DNA of 64,000 bases, taken from positions 134,621 through 198,620 of the forward strand of contig NZ_QSUU01000002.1 in NCBI RefSeq assembly GCF_003439125.1. Direction: 5' to 3'. This document shows, piece after piece, positions 43,897 to 52,805 of the stretch. Source of the stretch: Collinsella sp. OM04-5. Its GTDB lineage: Bacteria > Actinomycetota > Coriobacteriia > Coriobacteriales > Coriobacteriaceae. The translations under genes and the position numbers were made by a program. Below the pieces are notes generated by a model. It saw only the letters and a list, made by a program, of their open reading frames with translations, did not search any database and was not told where the DNA came from. Every line of letters starts with the position of its first letter. Position 1 is the stretch's first letter.

Positions 43897-46800
43897 GGTT
43901 TTTTCACCACCAGGAAGCACACCAGCTCAAAGTCGTCGATACCCTCGATGTCGTTTTCCAAAAAGCCGGTCGTCCCGCCGCTGAAAAAGCTGTCGATATC
44001 GGACTCGTTTTTGCCCTCGACGATGGAGCCGATCGCACTTGCCAGCAGATCTGTTTGGGCGGCCATGTCGCGCCCGTCTTCGGTCTGGGCATTGTAGGCA
44101 CGGCACAGGTCTTCGACCGGCTCCTTGACGCCTCGGCAGATTCGCCTCATCTCGTCCAGGATGTCCTTGGGCGTGGCGTAGCCATGCAGAATCGACCCAT
44201 CCTCGCCAACGTACACCAGGTAGAAGGGGTGGATGGGATTGCCGGAAAGGCGATCGATGTTGCCGTTCGCGTTGCGCAGCACAAATATCGTGCCCGGCTC
44301 TTCGCCGGCGGCGACCGCCTCGATGCCGTATGGGACGTTTTCGATATCGGGATGCTCCTTCCGGTACTCGACCAAGTCCATACGGAAGTCGTTGAGGCCG
44401 AGGTCGGTGATGGAGATACCACTCTGCGCGTCCTCAAGGTCGACGACCTCGTCCTTCATGCGCTCGAGCTGCTGGCGACGGTATTCCAGGTCGCCCTTCT
44501 CGTCCTCGTTGATGTAGTCGTCGTCGCCCGTCGACGCCATAACCAACGCATGCATCTTGTTCTCCACGCGCGCCTTGAGGTTGATGTACTCGTCGAGCTC
44601 AACATCGGGCCAGAAGTTGATGAGCTGGATGCAGGCGTTCTTGGAGCCGATGCGGTCGACACGGCCAAAGCGCTGCACGATGCGCACCGGGTTCCAGTGG
44701 ATGTCGTAGTTGATGACGCAGTCGCAGTCCTGCAGGTTCTGGCCCTCGGAGATGCAGTCGGTCGCGATGAGCACGTCGATGTCCTTGCCCTTGAGCCTCG
44801 GATACGCGACGTCGCGGTCCTTCGACACGGGACTGAAGCAGGTGATGACTTCGTTCATGTCGTTGCGGACGCCCTCGACCGAGCAGCGGGCGCTCTGCGA
44901 GCCGCCGGCGACCTCCGCCACCTCGAGCCCGTAGCGATCCTCGACATAGGCGCCGATGTTCTCGTAGAGGTAATCCGCCGTGTCCGCGAACGCCGTAAAG
45001 ATCAGCAGCTTCTTGTTGCCCGGGTTTATGGGGTTCTCGACCTTGTCCGCAATAACGCGCCTGAGCTCGGCCAGTTTCGCGTCATGCTCGGCATCGATGG
45101 GAACGATGAGCTGGCGGATGTCCTCGAGCGCCTCGAGGTCCTTGAGCATATCGCGCTCCCAGCTGATCCAGTCCATGTCCTCGAGCGAGAACCTGCTCTT
45201 GGTGCCGACCGTGAAGTCGGTGTCCCCCTCCTCATACTCAAAGGTCTCGACGCCCTCGACCGACGCGCCGGACGCGCCGGCGCGATAGCCCTCAATAACC
45301 TTTAGATTGTGCCTAATGACCTCGATGATCTTGCCCAGCGTGATCTCAAAGGCGTAGACGGAGCTCTCCAGGCGCTTGAGCAGAATGGAGGACATGAGCT
45401 TGACCATTCCCTGCTCGCGGCCGCTGGTGGGAGGGCGACCATGCTCATCGGCGTACTTGGGCGCCGCGCTGGGATGGAGATAGACCGTGGGCAGGTAGAC
45501 CGCGAGCGTGAGCGAGGCGAGTGTGTCGGCTATCTGCGAGTAGGTGCCCGCCTCGTCCGAGGTGGCCAGACTCGGCCGCAACGATACCGGCTTAAGCCTC
45601 TTGGGGAACGGGCCGATCGCGGATACATCGTAGTAGCGCTGCACATGTCTGCGCGAGCGCGCGACGGTAACGCGGTCGAGAATCTGGAAGAAGTTGAAGT
45701 CGAGCCGATCCGTCAGCGCCGTCGTGGTCCTATCGGCCGCGGGCAGCTCGGACCAGTCGCGAAACGCCCCCTGCGCATCGCGGAATACCTGATCGACCGG
45801 CTTGTCGAGTCCGAGCTTCTTCGACCACGCATCAGAATCGCCCTGATAGGCGAGCTTGAGCTGGTTGTGCAGATCGCGGAACCTGTTGTTGACGGGAGTG
45901 GCCGAAAGCATCAAGACCTTCGTCTCGACTCCGTCCTTGATGACCTTGTTGAGGAGCCTCTCAAAGCGATTGCCCTGCGTCTCGTCCTCGACCTTGGACG
46001 AGGTGTCTGCACCGTTGCGGAAGTTATGGGACTCGTCGATGACGACGAGATCGTAGGCGCCCCAGTTGAACTTCTCGAGGTCGTTGCCCTCGACCGTCAG
46101 TCCCTTGTCACGGGACAGATCGGTGTGGTAGAGCACGTCGTAGCGCAGGCGATCGGCGGCGATGGGGTTGTTGACGTAGTTCTTTTTGTATGTGAGCCAG
46201 TTGTCGGAAAGGCGCTTGGGGCAGAGCACGAGCACGTTGCGGTTGAGCAGCTCATAGTACTTAATGACCGCGAGGGCAGTGAACGTCTTGCCCAAGCCGA
46301 CGCTGTCTGCGAGGATGCAGCCGTTGTAGGTCTGGAGCTTGTTGATAATGGCAAGCGCTGCGTCCTGCTGGAAATCGTAGAGCAGGTTCCAGACTTTGCT
46401 CTCCTTGAAGCCGGTCCCCTCTTTTGCAAGGTCATCCACCGAGACGTCCTCGAGGAACTCACTGAAGATACGGTAGAGCGCTGCGTAGTAGACCAGCTCG
46501 GGCGGGTTCTCGCGATACATTGTGGAGATGGAGTCGATTACCGCTTGGGTAACGTCCTCAAGCTCGCCCGAATCCCAGGCGGCATTGAACTGGCACAGGT
46601 ACTGGCGCGCCATGTCCCCCGGGATACCCATAGTCATGGTGAGCTGCTTGCTGGGCGTTGTGCCCAGGGCGGACGTCGTCAGGCCCTCGATAGGCTGGAA
46701 CGCCGCAGGCTCGGCACTGTCAACGACGAGATAGCCACCGGCCGCGCGATTGGCGTCCCGGTATGAGCGAAACTCTGCCTTCTGCCTGATCCACTCGGCA

Positions 46801-47117
46801 CATTCGCGAGCGACGGCCTTCTGCCTGAGTTCGTTTTTGAGCTTGATCTCGAGGTCCGTGCCGCCGATGCTGCTCTCGCGGCCCATGCGCGGGATGTAGT
46901 ATTCACGCTGCTCCTTTTGGGCCTTGACGGATAAGAACGTCGGCTCCGTATAGATAAATCGAAAGGAATCGCAAGACTCCAGCTGCTTCTTGAGCTCGCC
47001 ATATCCATAAATCGAGAACAGTGCCGCGGCAACCGAAATACGGTCACCGTTATTGATTGCTTCAATAAGACCATCTTTAAGCAGCTCGTTTTGGTTATCA
47101 AAGCTCTTCAGGTTCAT
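43890..47117 (-). CDS. SNF2-family helicase with degenerate PLD-like N-terminal domain
   Basis: 1075 residues. Residues about 10-190 resemble the phospholipase-D-like domain of PLD-SNF2 helicases, but no HxK motif is visible where expected (ANRAAGGYLVVDS instead). The SNF2 core has Walker A ILADSVGLGKTFTAL, DEAH-like VIDESHNFRN, SATPVNN and motif V-VI ISEGQNLQDCDCVINYD then RIVQRFGRVDRIGSK. The ATG at 47117 with GAAAGG seven bases upstream is preferred to one at 47174. It is the first gene of a five-gene operon with DUF4391, mod and res, and probably acts as a DNA-translocating defence component. Confidence 0.88.
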   Translation of the reverse strand: MNLKSFDNQNELLKDGLIEAINNGDRISVAAALFSIYGYGELKKQLESCDSFRFIYTEPTFLSVKAQKEQREYYIPRMGRESSIGGTDLEIKLKNELRQKAVARECAEWIRQKAEFRSYRDANRAAGGYLVVDSAEPAAFQPIEGLTTSALGTTPSKQLTMTMGIPGDMARQYLCQFNAAWDSGELEDVTQAVIDSISTMYRENPPELVYYAALYRIFSEFLEDVSVDDLAKEGTGFKESKVWNLLYDFQQDAALAIINKLQTYNGCILADSVGLGKTFTALAVIKYYELLNRNVLVLCPKRLSDNWLTYKKNYVNNPIAADRLRYDVLYHTDLSRDKGLTVEGNDLEKFNWGAYDLVVIDESHNFRNGADTSSKVEDETQGNRFERLLNKVIKDGVETKVLMLSATPVNNRFRDLHNQLKLAYQGDSDAWSKKLGLDKPVDQVFRDAQGAFRDWSELPAADRTTTALTDRLDFNFFQILDRVTVARSRRHVQRYYDVSAIGPFPKRLKPVSLRPSLATSDEAGTYSQIADTLASLTLAVYLPTVYLHPSAAPKYADEHGRPPTSGREQGMVKLMSSILLKRLESSVYAFEITLGKIIEVIRHNLKVIEGYRAGASGASVEGVETFEYEEGDTDFTVGTKSRFSLEDMDWISWERDMLKDLEALEDIRQLIVPIDAEHDAKLAELRRVIADKVENPINPGNKKLLIFTAFADTADYLYENIGAYVEDRYGLEVAEVAGGSQSARCSVEGVRNDMNEVITCFSPVSKDRDVAYPRLKGKDIDVLIATDCISEGQNLQDCDCVINYDIHWNPVRIVQRFGRVDRIGSKNACIQLINFWPDVELDEYINLKARVENKMHALVMASTGDDDYINEDEKGDLEYRRQQLERMKDEVVDLEDAQSGISITDLGLNDFRMDLVEYRKEHPDIENVPYGIEAVAAGEEPGTIFVLRNANGNIDRLSGNPIHPFYLVYVGEDGSILHGYATPKDILDEMRRICRGVKEPVEDLCRAYNAQTEDGRDMAAQTDLLASAIGSIVEGKNESDIDSFFSGGTTGFLENDIEGIDDFELVCFLVVKKPC

Positions 47118-47299
47118 AAAACGCCTTTCGAATGCAGCGTCTGGGAACAAAATGCTCGGCGCCGCTTCTTGCATCGCTGTCGAGCCTTATCGGCACTTAA
47201 GCTATCAGTCTAAACCGAGACATGCAAAACGCCTTGCGGGGATGTCAATTATTCGGTCAGCGCGGTACCACAAGTATGGGGATTGGCGTGCGACTTTCA

Positions 47300-47435
47300 T
47301 CTCAATCTGTAACACCTAGACCGATATCCCTCTCCTGTCTGTTACAGATCAAGATAAATGGACCGATCCTCGACCTTTCGTCTCGATCTGTAACAGCTAG
47401 AAACGATTAAGCCGTCTTGGCGTTATAGATTGAGA
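47300..47435. repeat. alternating 15-bp repeat array C (4 motifs)
   Basis: TCTCAATCTGTAACA at 47300 and TCTCGATCTGTAACA at 47381 alternate with inverted copies at 47340 and 47421. The spacing is 40-41 bases, as in arrays A and B. The last copy is the most degenerate (CGTTATAGATTGAGA). It lies between the helicase start and the tRNA-Thr gene. The remaining stretch 47175-47299 holds only the likely operon promoter. Confidence 0.9.
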
Positions 47436-47479
47436 CAAATTGGGGAACGAGACGGACGTCGAGCCCGATAACTCACCAA

Positions 47480-47519
47480 AATAAGAAACGGGCTCTGCTC
47501 CACAAGGGAACAGAGCCCG
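47480..47519 (-). terminator. intrinsic terminator after tRNA-Thr(TGT)
   Basis: CGGGCTCTG and CAGAGCCCG pair (47489-47497 with 47511-47519) around a 13-base loop; on the minus strand TTTCTTATTTTG follows. It lies ten bases after the tRNA 3' end. Confidence 0.88.
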
Positions 47520-47528
47520 AAACTCTCA

Positions 47529-47603
47529 TGGAGCCAGTGACAGGAATCGAACCTGCAACCCACTGATTACAAATCAGTTGCGCTACCGTTGCGCCACACT
47601 GGC
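47529..47603 (-). tRNA. tRNA-Thr (TGT)
   Basis: Acceptor GCCAGTG/CACTGGC, D-arm GGCGCAACGGTAGCGC, anticodon loop ATTTGTAAT giving TGT, T-loop GGTTCGATTCC, CCA encoded. It marks the right border of the restriction-modification-like island. No duplicated 3' tRNA end was noticed at the left border. Confidence 0.93.
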
Positions 47604-47687
47604 ACGCTTGGCGCTTTCGCGCGAAGCCAGTTAAGAATAAAGGAATTACGGACGGGGCGCAACAGACCCTTCGACCGATCACATCTC

Positions 47688-47746
47688 AAAACTATTCGTC
47701 AGAACGAATAGTTTTAATTACAATGGAATAGAAAAACTATTCGTTC
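47688..47746. promoter_or_regulatory. operator cluster (AAAACTATTCGT) upstream of the HTH-kinase gene
   Basis: AAAACTATTCGT (47688-47699) and ACGAATAGTTTT (47704-47715) form a perfect palindrome with a four-base centre; a third half-site AAAACTATTCGTT starts at 47733. The last is about 18 bases before the start codon, well placed for autorepression by the encoded HTH. Confidence 0.75.
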
Positions 47747-47763
47747 TGGCGAAGGGTTTCGCG

Positions 47764-49104
47764 ATGTTAACTACAAAGGAAGCAGCCGAGCTGCTCGGCA
47801 TCACCCCGCGCAGGGTGCAGGAGCTCATTAAGAACGGCGCGCTGACCGCCCGCAAGGCTTCTGGCGTGTGGCTTATCGACAAAGACAGCGTAGACACGCG
47901 ACTCCGCTCCGCAACCAAAAGAGGGGGACGGCCTCGTCGCGGGCATGGGAAAAGCGAAATCGCATTTACCCTCATGAACCGCACGCACGAAGTGGCCCAG
48001 CTGGTCTACAGCAGATCACGGAAAGACTTCACCCACATCGGCGCCGACGTCGATCGTGCCCACGCCCCTATTGGAGTTTTTACTCCCAGCAAACCTGTAT
48101 CGCTCGACTCCTTCCGCATCTGGTGGCGCGGCCGCGGTATCCCGCTCGCACGCATTGGGCTAGCCTCCCTGCTTGCAGAAGCCGCAGTTGATGTTCCCGA
48201 TGAACTCGTACAGCGAAATCTTGGCCTCTCCTTATCCGACCAGTATTGGATTAGACCCCAAGGCTCCGGTCTCGCGTGGAAAGATATTAACTTCTTCAAT
48301 AATGCTTTTGACGACGTCTCTCTGTCCATCGCGCCCTTCGCCCCAGAGGGTAAGGCAGCTGCTGCAAAGCCCGACAACACCTCGGACGGCAATCTTCAAA
48401 AGTATTGGACGTGCGAGGGTGACCGTCGAATCCTCCACAAAGCAGGTGCACATCTAAACCAGGAACCTTATAACGAGCTGGTGGCGACTGCACTTCACCG
48501 TCGCATCCTAAACGCTTGCGATTATGTACCCTATTCGCTCGAAGGCGCAGGTACTTCTGCCCTGAGCACATGCGATGTCTTCTTAACTGACGAAGAAGAA
48601 TATGTCCCTGCGTTCTATGTAAACCAGCACGCAAATGCGGACGACCGGCTAACCGACTACGAGCGATATGTAGCAAACTGCGAAGAGCTCGGGGTGACAG
48701 GCGTCAAGGATGCCCTTGACCGCATGATTGTATGCGACGACATCATCGCCAACTATGACCGCCATTGGCGTAACTTTGGCCTTGTACGAAACGTCAACAC
48801 GCTAACCTGCAGACCTGCCCCCATCTTCGATTCGGGCTCATCGCTCTGGTGCAACATTTCTCTTGAGGAGCTTCGGGCAGGAGAGCACAGTTTTACCAGC
48901 GCGCAGTTTCATTCAAGCCCCGCGAAACAAATGCTGCTTGTTGAGGATATGAGCTGGTTTGACGGCGACAAACTCGAAGGCTTCGTTGACGAGGCACTCG
49001 AGATTCTGTCCAGAAACGACGCGCTCACGGCAAGGCTGCCATATCTAAAAGAGGCACTTACATGGCGCCTCCGTAGAATGATCGACATCGCTGAATGGAG
49101 TTAG
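47764..49104 (+). CDS. HTH domain fused to HipA-like kinase
   Basis: 446 residues. Residues 1-52 are an excisionase/MerR-type HTH (LTTKEAAELLGITPRRVQEL, then KASGVWLIDKDSV). A linker with basic KRGGRPRRGHGK follows. Residues about 220-440 have HipA-like kinase features: RILHKAGAHL with a possible ATP-binding Lys, CDDIIANYDRHWRNFG resembling the catalytic loop, and APIFDSGSSLW for the metal Asp. A toxin kinase and its own DNA-binding domain in one chain would be a self-regulating unit. The upstream palindrome supports autoregulation. No separate antitoxin gene is present. Substrate unknown. Confidence 0.75.
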   Translation: MLTTKEAAELLGITPRRVQELIKNGALTARKASGVWLIDKDSVDTRLRSATKRGGRPRRGHGKSEIAFTLMNRTHEVAQLVYSRSRKDFTHIGADVDRAHAPIGVFTPSKPVSLDSFRIWWRGRGIPLARIGLASLLAEAAVDVPDELVQRNLGLSLSDQYWIRPQGSGLAWKDINFFNNAFDDVSLSIAPFAPEGKAAAAKPDNTSDGNLQKYWTCEGDRRILHKAGAHLNQEPYNELVATALHRRILNACDYVPYSLEGAGTSALSTCDVFLTDEEEYVPAFYVNQHANADDRLTDYERYVANCEELGVTGVKDALDRMIVCDDIIANYDRHWRNFGLVRNVNTLTCRPAPIFDSGSSLWCNISLEELRAGEHSFTSAQFHSSPAKQMLLVEDMSWFDGDKLEGFVDEALEILSRNDALTARLPYLKEALTWRLRRMIDIAEWS

Positions 49105-49131
49105 CGAGACAGCGTCGCACCGTCAGCTCCC

Positions 49132-49809
49132 CTACCTCCCGCGGAGGGCCTTGAGCTTTGCCAGGGCATCGGGGCTCAGGCGGCTGCCCAGGGTCATCTT
49201 GATCTGCGGAGCTTCCTCTGCCTCGTGAACGTCGTTATCGATCTGCTTGATCTCGTCCACCAGCATGCGGCTCGAGATGCGCGTGACTCCCTTGCCCATG
49301 ACGACGGCCTGGATCGTGCCGTCGCTCGACACCACGGAGCACGCGCGACCTTCCTCGCGCGCCTCAATGCAGAGCTTCTGCACCACGGTATCGGCAGAGA
49401 CACCCGTCGGCGAAAACTCGATGCGCACGCCACGGGCCGGCAGGTTGGGGCGCTCGCTGGAGATATTGCCCGCACCGTCGAACACGATCACGGCCTCGTA
49501 GCGGCCCTGGGCAAAGGCGGCGACGTCGTTGATGAGGGCGGTGCGCGCCATATCGTGAACGTCGCTGGAATATGGATCGTCGGAATGGTCGTACACGAGC
49601 TTTTCGTAGCGCGGCGTGCAGTGGATCACGTTGTAACCGTCAACCACAAGCAGCTCGGGCTTGTTGGAGTGCACCGTCGAGACCGGATCGGCGATGGCCT
49701 GCGCAAACGCATTGCCGCCCACGCCATAGGTCGCGGCCGAAACAATCGGCTTGGCCGAGCCCTCGCCAAAGCGCTTGGCCTTGGACTTGGCGCGGTTCTT
49801 CTTGGACAT
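49132..49809 (-). CDS. NYN-domain ribonuclease, YacP/Rae1 family
   Basis: 225 residues. A basic N-terminal tail precedes a PIN-like NYN domain: LLVVDGYNVIHCTP with the first metal Asp, VIVFDGAGN, and ACSVVSSDGTIQAVVMG (key SSDGTIQ). The family cleaves ribosome-bound mRNA (Rae1 in Bacillus). It is the last gene of the disA-ispD-ispF-cysS-rlmB-yacP series, starting three bases after rlmB. The C-terminal extension of about 30 residues is of unknown role. Confidence 0.82.
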   Translation of the reverse strand: MSKKNRAKSKAKRFGEGSAKPIVSAATYGVGGNAFAQAIADPVSTVHSNKPELLVVDGYNVIHCTPRYEKLVYDHSDDPYSSDVHDMARTALINDVAAFAQGRYEAVIVFDGAGNISSERPNLPARGVRIEFSPTGVSADTVVQKLCIEAREEGRACSVVSSDGTIQAVVMGKGVTRISSRMLVDEIKQIDNDVHEAEEAPQIKMTLGSRLSPDALAKLKALRGR

Positions 49810-49812
49810 GCG

Positions 49813-50697
49813 CTACTCCTCCCCCATGAGCTCGCCGGCGTTGCGACGCAGCCACTCAAAGCACAGCGCCGTGGTCGCCTGGGCAACGTTGAGGCTCTCG
49901 GTCATGCCGCGCTGGGGAAGCTTGGTTAAAAAGTCGCATTTCTCGAGCACCAGACGCGAGATGCCATCACCCTCGGAGCCCATGACGAGCGCCACGCGGC
50001 CCTCGAAGGGAGCATCCCAGCAGCTGCCCTCGGCGTGCTCGGAAGCGCCGCCCACCCAAAAGCCAGCGGCCTTAAGATCGTCGAGCGCACGGGCGATGTT
50101 GGGCACCTGCGCGATAGGCAGATGCATGACGGCGCCGGCTGAAGTCTTGTAGCTGCCCACGGTCACGCCGGCGGCACGCTTGTTGGCGATGATGACGCCC
50201 GCGGCGCCCACGACCTCGGCAGAGCGCACGATGGCGCCAAAGTTACCGTCATCGGTCACATGGTCGAGCACGATGACGAGCGCCGGACTGTCGCCCGCGC
50301 GGTCGAGAATATCGGCGACATCGGCATAGGGGAAGTTGCCAACCTCGAGCGCGATGCCCTGGTGAGCGCCATGGCTCGACAGTGCGTCGAGCTGCGCGCG
50401 CTGCACATACTTAATGCGGACGCCCGCGGCGTTGAGGTCGTCGACCAGACGAGACAGAGCGGCATCGCGCTCCCCGCCCTCGGCAATGAGCGCGCACTTG
50501 ACGGGAAAACCGGTGCGCAGCGCCTCGGCGGCAGCACGACGACCTTCGATAAACTCGCCCTTGGGAACCTGGACGTTATCGCGGCTACGCTCGCGCTGGC
50601 CCTTGGGAGCGGCAGCGCGGTCGTTGCGGCGAATCGGACGCGAGCCAGAAGCAGCCTGCTTGCCCCCACGCGATGCACGCTTGCGATTGTCGGCCAT
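49813..50697 (-). CDS. rlmB: 23S rRNA 2'-O-methyltransferase (RlmB/TrmH family)
   Basis: 294 residues. About 50 basic residues lead into an L30e-like RNA-binding part (FIEGRRAAAEAL). The SPOUT domain follows with DHVTDDGNFGAIVRSAEVVG, MGSEGDGISRLV and LPQRGMTESLNVAQA, the three knot motifs. It modifies a guanosine of the peptidyl-transferase region in the family type protein. It lies downstream of cysS with a 143-base gap, which contains no gene I can support. Confidence 0.88.
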   Translation of the reverse strand: MADNRKRASRGGKQAASGSRPIRRNDRAAAPKGQRERSRDNVQVPKGEFIEGRRAAAEALRTGFPVKCALIAEGGERDAALSRLVDDLNAAGVRIKYVQRAQLDALSSHGAHQGIALEVGNFPYADVADILDRAGDSPALVIVLDHVTDDGNFGAIVRSAEVVGAAGVIIANKRAAGVTVGSYKTSAGAVMHLPIAQVPNIARALDDLKAAGFWVGGASEHAEGSCWDAPFEGRVALVMGSEGDGISRLVLEKCDFLTKLPQRGMTESLNVAQATTALCFEWLRRNAGELMGEE

Positions 50698-50840
50698 ATA
50701 ACGGCCTCCTTAAATAGATAACGAACAAGAATCGACCGTCCGAGCCACGGCACCTTGCCTTTCAATCGTCGGGCATGACCACCAGGTCTATGCCCTCCTC
50801 TTTCAAGGCAATCTGCCGCACCTCGAACGGTCGACAAATA

Positions 50841-52307
50841 CTAGAGACTCTTAATACGGGTGCCAGCGGCAGTATCCTCGATCGTCAGCCCGAGGTCCTT
50901 GAGCTGGTCGCGGATGGCGTCGGCCAGATCCCAGTTCTTGGCGGCGCGGGCCTCGGCGCGGGCCTCGAGAATCTTGGCAGCGGCCTCGTCCACGTCGTCA
51001 CCCGTGTAGGCGACTAGGCCGGCGGCAACGCCCAGCAGGCCCAGCGGCAGCTCGACCTTGGGCTCGGGAAGCTCAACGCCAAATGTGTCGAGCAGCTCGA
51101 CCAGCGTATCGGCGGCGGCAAGCGCGGCGGCCTTGTCGGCAGCGTCGCCCGCCTGCTCCAGGTACTGGTTGCACTCGGTCACAAAGCCAAAGACGGCGCC
51201 CATGGCGCCGGCGGTGTTAAAGTCGTCGTCCATGCACTCCTTAAAGGTGGCACGGGTCTCGGCGGCCTTGGAGGCAAACGCCTCGGATGCTGCCTCATCG
51301 GCGTCGGCCGTCGCATGGTTCGCGGCCCAGCGCAGGTTCTCGACCGTACCGGCGATACGCGTGAGCGAGTTCTCGGCACCCTCCAGGCGCTCCCAAGAAA
51401 AGTCGAGCGGCGAGCGATAGCTCGTCTGCAGCATCAGCAGGCGCAGGGCGGCAGCGGAGTGCTGCTCGAGCACCTCGGCCAGCGTAAAGAAGTTGCCGAG
51501 CGACTTGGACATCTTCTCGCCGTCTACCAGCAGCATGCCCGTGTGCATCCAGGTGTTGGAGAAGCCCTGGTGCCAGGCGCAGGTGGCCTGGGCGCACTCG
51601 TTCTCGTGATGCGGGAAGGCAAGATCGGAGCCGCCGCCGTGGATGTCGATCGGGGTGCCCAGGTAGCGGTGCACCATGGCGGCGCACTCGGTGTGCCAGC
51701 CGGGACGGCCCTCGCCCCAGGGGCTCGGCCAGCTGGGCTCGCCGGGCTTGGCGGCCTTCCACAGGGCAAAGTCGAGCGGGTCGTTCTTGTCCTCGTTCTC
51801 CTCGATGCGCGCGCCAACCATAAGGTCGTCGATGTTGCGGCCCGAGACCTGACCATAGTTGGAATCGCTGCGCACGGCAAAGTACACGTCACCGTTATCG
51901 GCGGCGTAGGCGTGGCCCTGCTCGATGAGCGTCTTGATCATGGCGATCATGGGGCCGATCTCTTTGGTGGCGCGGGGGCGCACATCGGGATCGAGCACGT
52001 TGGCGGCACGCATGACGCCGATGAACTTGTCGGAGAACTCCGTCGCGACCTCGGCGGCCGTGCGGCCCTGCTCGTTGGCGCGCTTGATGATCTTGTCGTC
52101 GACATCGGTGAGGTTCTGGGCGAACGTGACCTCGTAGCCGCTCGCGATGAGCCAGCGACGAATCACGTCAAAGCTGATGAACGTGCGGGCATTGCCGATG
52201 TGGATGTTGTCGTAGACCGTGGGGCCGCACACGTACATGCGGACCTTGCCGGACTCGATGGGCTGGAACTCTTCCTTTTTATGGGTAGCGCTGTTGTAGA
52301 TACGCAT
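50841..52307 (-). CDS. cysS: cysteinyl-tRNA synthetase
   Basis: 488 residues, class Ia. The zinc/cysteine site begins with MYVCGPTVYDNIHIGNAR (Cys plus HIGN motif) and the second signature is GEKMSKSLGNFF. HTECAAM and FPHHENECAQ supply further zinc ligands. A C-terminal helical domain for tRNA binding ends at ALKSL-like residues. It is three bases downstream of ispF. The order ispF-cysS-rlmB is well conserved in Gram-positive bacteria. Confidence 0.96.
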   Translation of the reverse strand: MRIYNSATHKKEEFQPIESGKVRMYVCGPTVYDNIHIGNARTFISFDVIRRWLIASGYEVTFAQNLTDVDDKIIKRANEQGRTAAEVATEFSDKFIGVMRAANVLDPDVRPRATKEIGPMIAMIKTLIEQGHAYAADNGDVYFAVRSDSNYGQVSGRNIDDLMVGARIEENEDKNDPLDFALWKAAKPGEPSWPSPWGEGRPGWHTECAAMVHRYLGTPIDIHGGGSDLAFPHHENECAQATCAWHQGFSNTWMHTGMLLVDGEKMSKSLGNFFTLAEVLEQHSAAALRLLMLQTSYRSPLDFSWERLEGAENSLTRIAGTVENLRWAANHATADADEAASEAFASKAAETRATFKECMDDDFNTAGAMGAVFGFVTECNQYLEQAGDAADKAAALAAADTLVELLDTFGVELPEPKVELPLGLLGVAAGLVAYTGDDVDEAAAKILEARAEARAAKNWDLADAIRDQLKDLGLTIEDTAAGTRIKSL

Positions 52308-52310
52308 TCG

Positions 52311-52805
52311 TTACTCCTTAACGGTTTTCTGTAGCAGGCAGACGGCCCAGGCGCCGATTCCCTCGCCCTGGCCTTCCCAACCGAGCTTTTCGGTCGTAGT
52401 GGCGGCGACGCCCACGTTTTCGACGTCGACGCCCAGGGCATGGGCAAGGTTGGCGCGCATGGCATCGCGGTGCGGGGTGATCTTGGGTTGCTGGCAGGCA
52501 ATGGTGCAATCGGCATCAACAAACTCAAAGCCCAGCTCGCGCGCATAGTCCATCACGCGAGCGAGCAGCACCATCGAATCGGCACCCTCGTAGGCGGGAT
52601 CGGTGTCGGGGAATAGCTTGCCGATGTCTCCCCCGCGGCAGGCGCCCAGAATGGCGTCGGCCAAGGCATGCGCGAGCACATCGGCATCCGAGTGGCCCAG
52701 CAGGCCGCGCTCGTAGGGAATGTCAACCCCGCCGATGATACATCGACGCCCCTCCACCAAACGATGGACGTCGTAGCCGTGGCCAATGCGCAGGTTACTG
52801 AACAT
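52311..52805 (-). CDS. ispF: 2-C-methyl-D-erythritol 2,4-cyclodiphosphate synthase
   Basis: 164 residues, trimeric zinc enzyme of the MEP isoprenoid pathway. RIGHGYDVHRL supplies Asp and His ligands, LLGHSDADVLAHALADAILG the family signature, and GVAATTTEKLGWEGQGEG the nucleotide-binding end. The ATG at 52805 is chosen because the conserved MFSNLRIGHGYD begins there and GGGAGAGGA precedes it. It overlaps the end of ispD by 11 bases. Confidence 0.95.
   Translation of the reverse strand: MFSNLRIGHGYDVHRLVEGRRCIIGGVDIPYERGLLGHSDADVLAHALADAILGACRGGDIGKLFPDTDPAYEGADSMVLLARVMDYARELGFEFVDADCTIACQQPKITPHRDAMRANLAHALGVDVENVGVAATTTEKLGWEGQGEGIGAWAVCLLQKTVKE

Noticed and set aside
50698..50840. Small gene between cysS and rlmB (LKEEGIDLVVMPDD in one minus-strand frame)
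   Set aside because: Only about 20 codons can follow a GTG and no ribosome site is present; it may be a remnant but cannot be supported.
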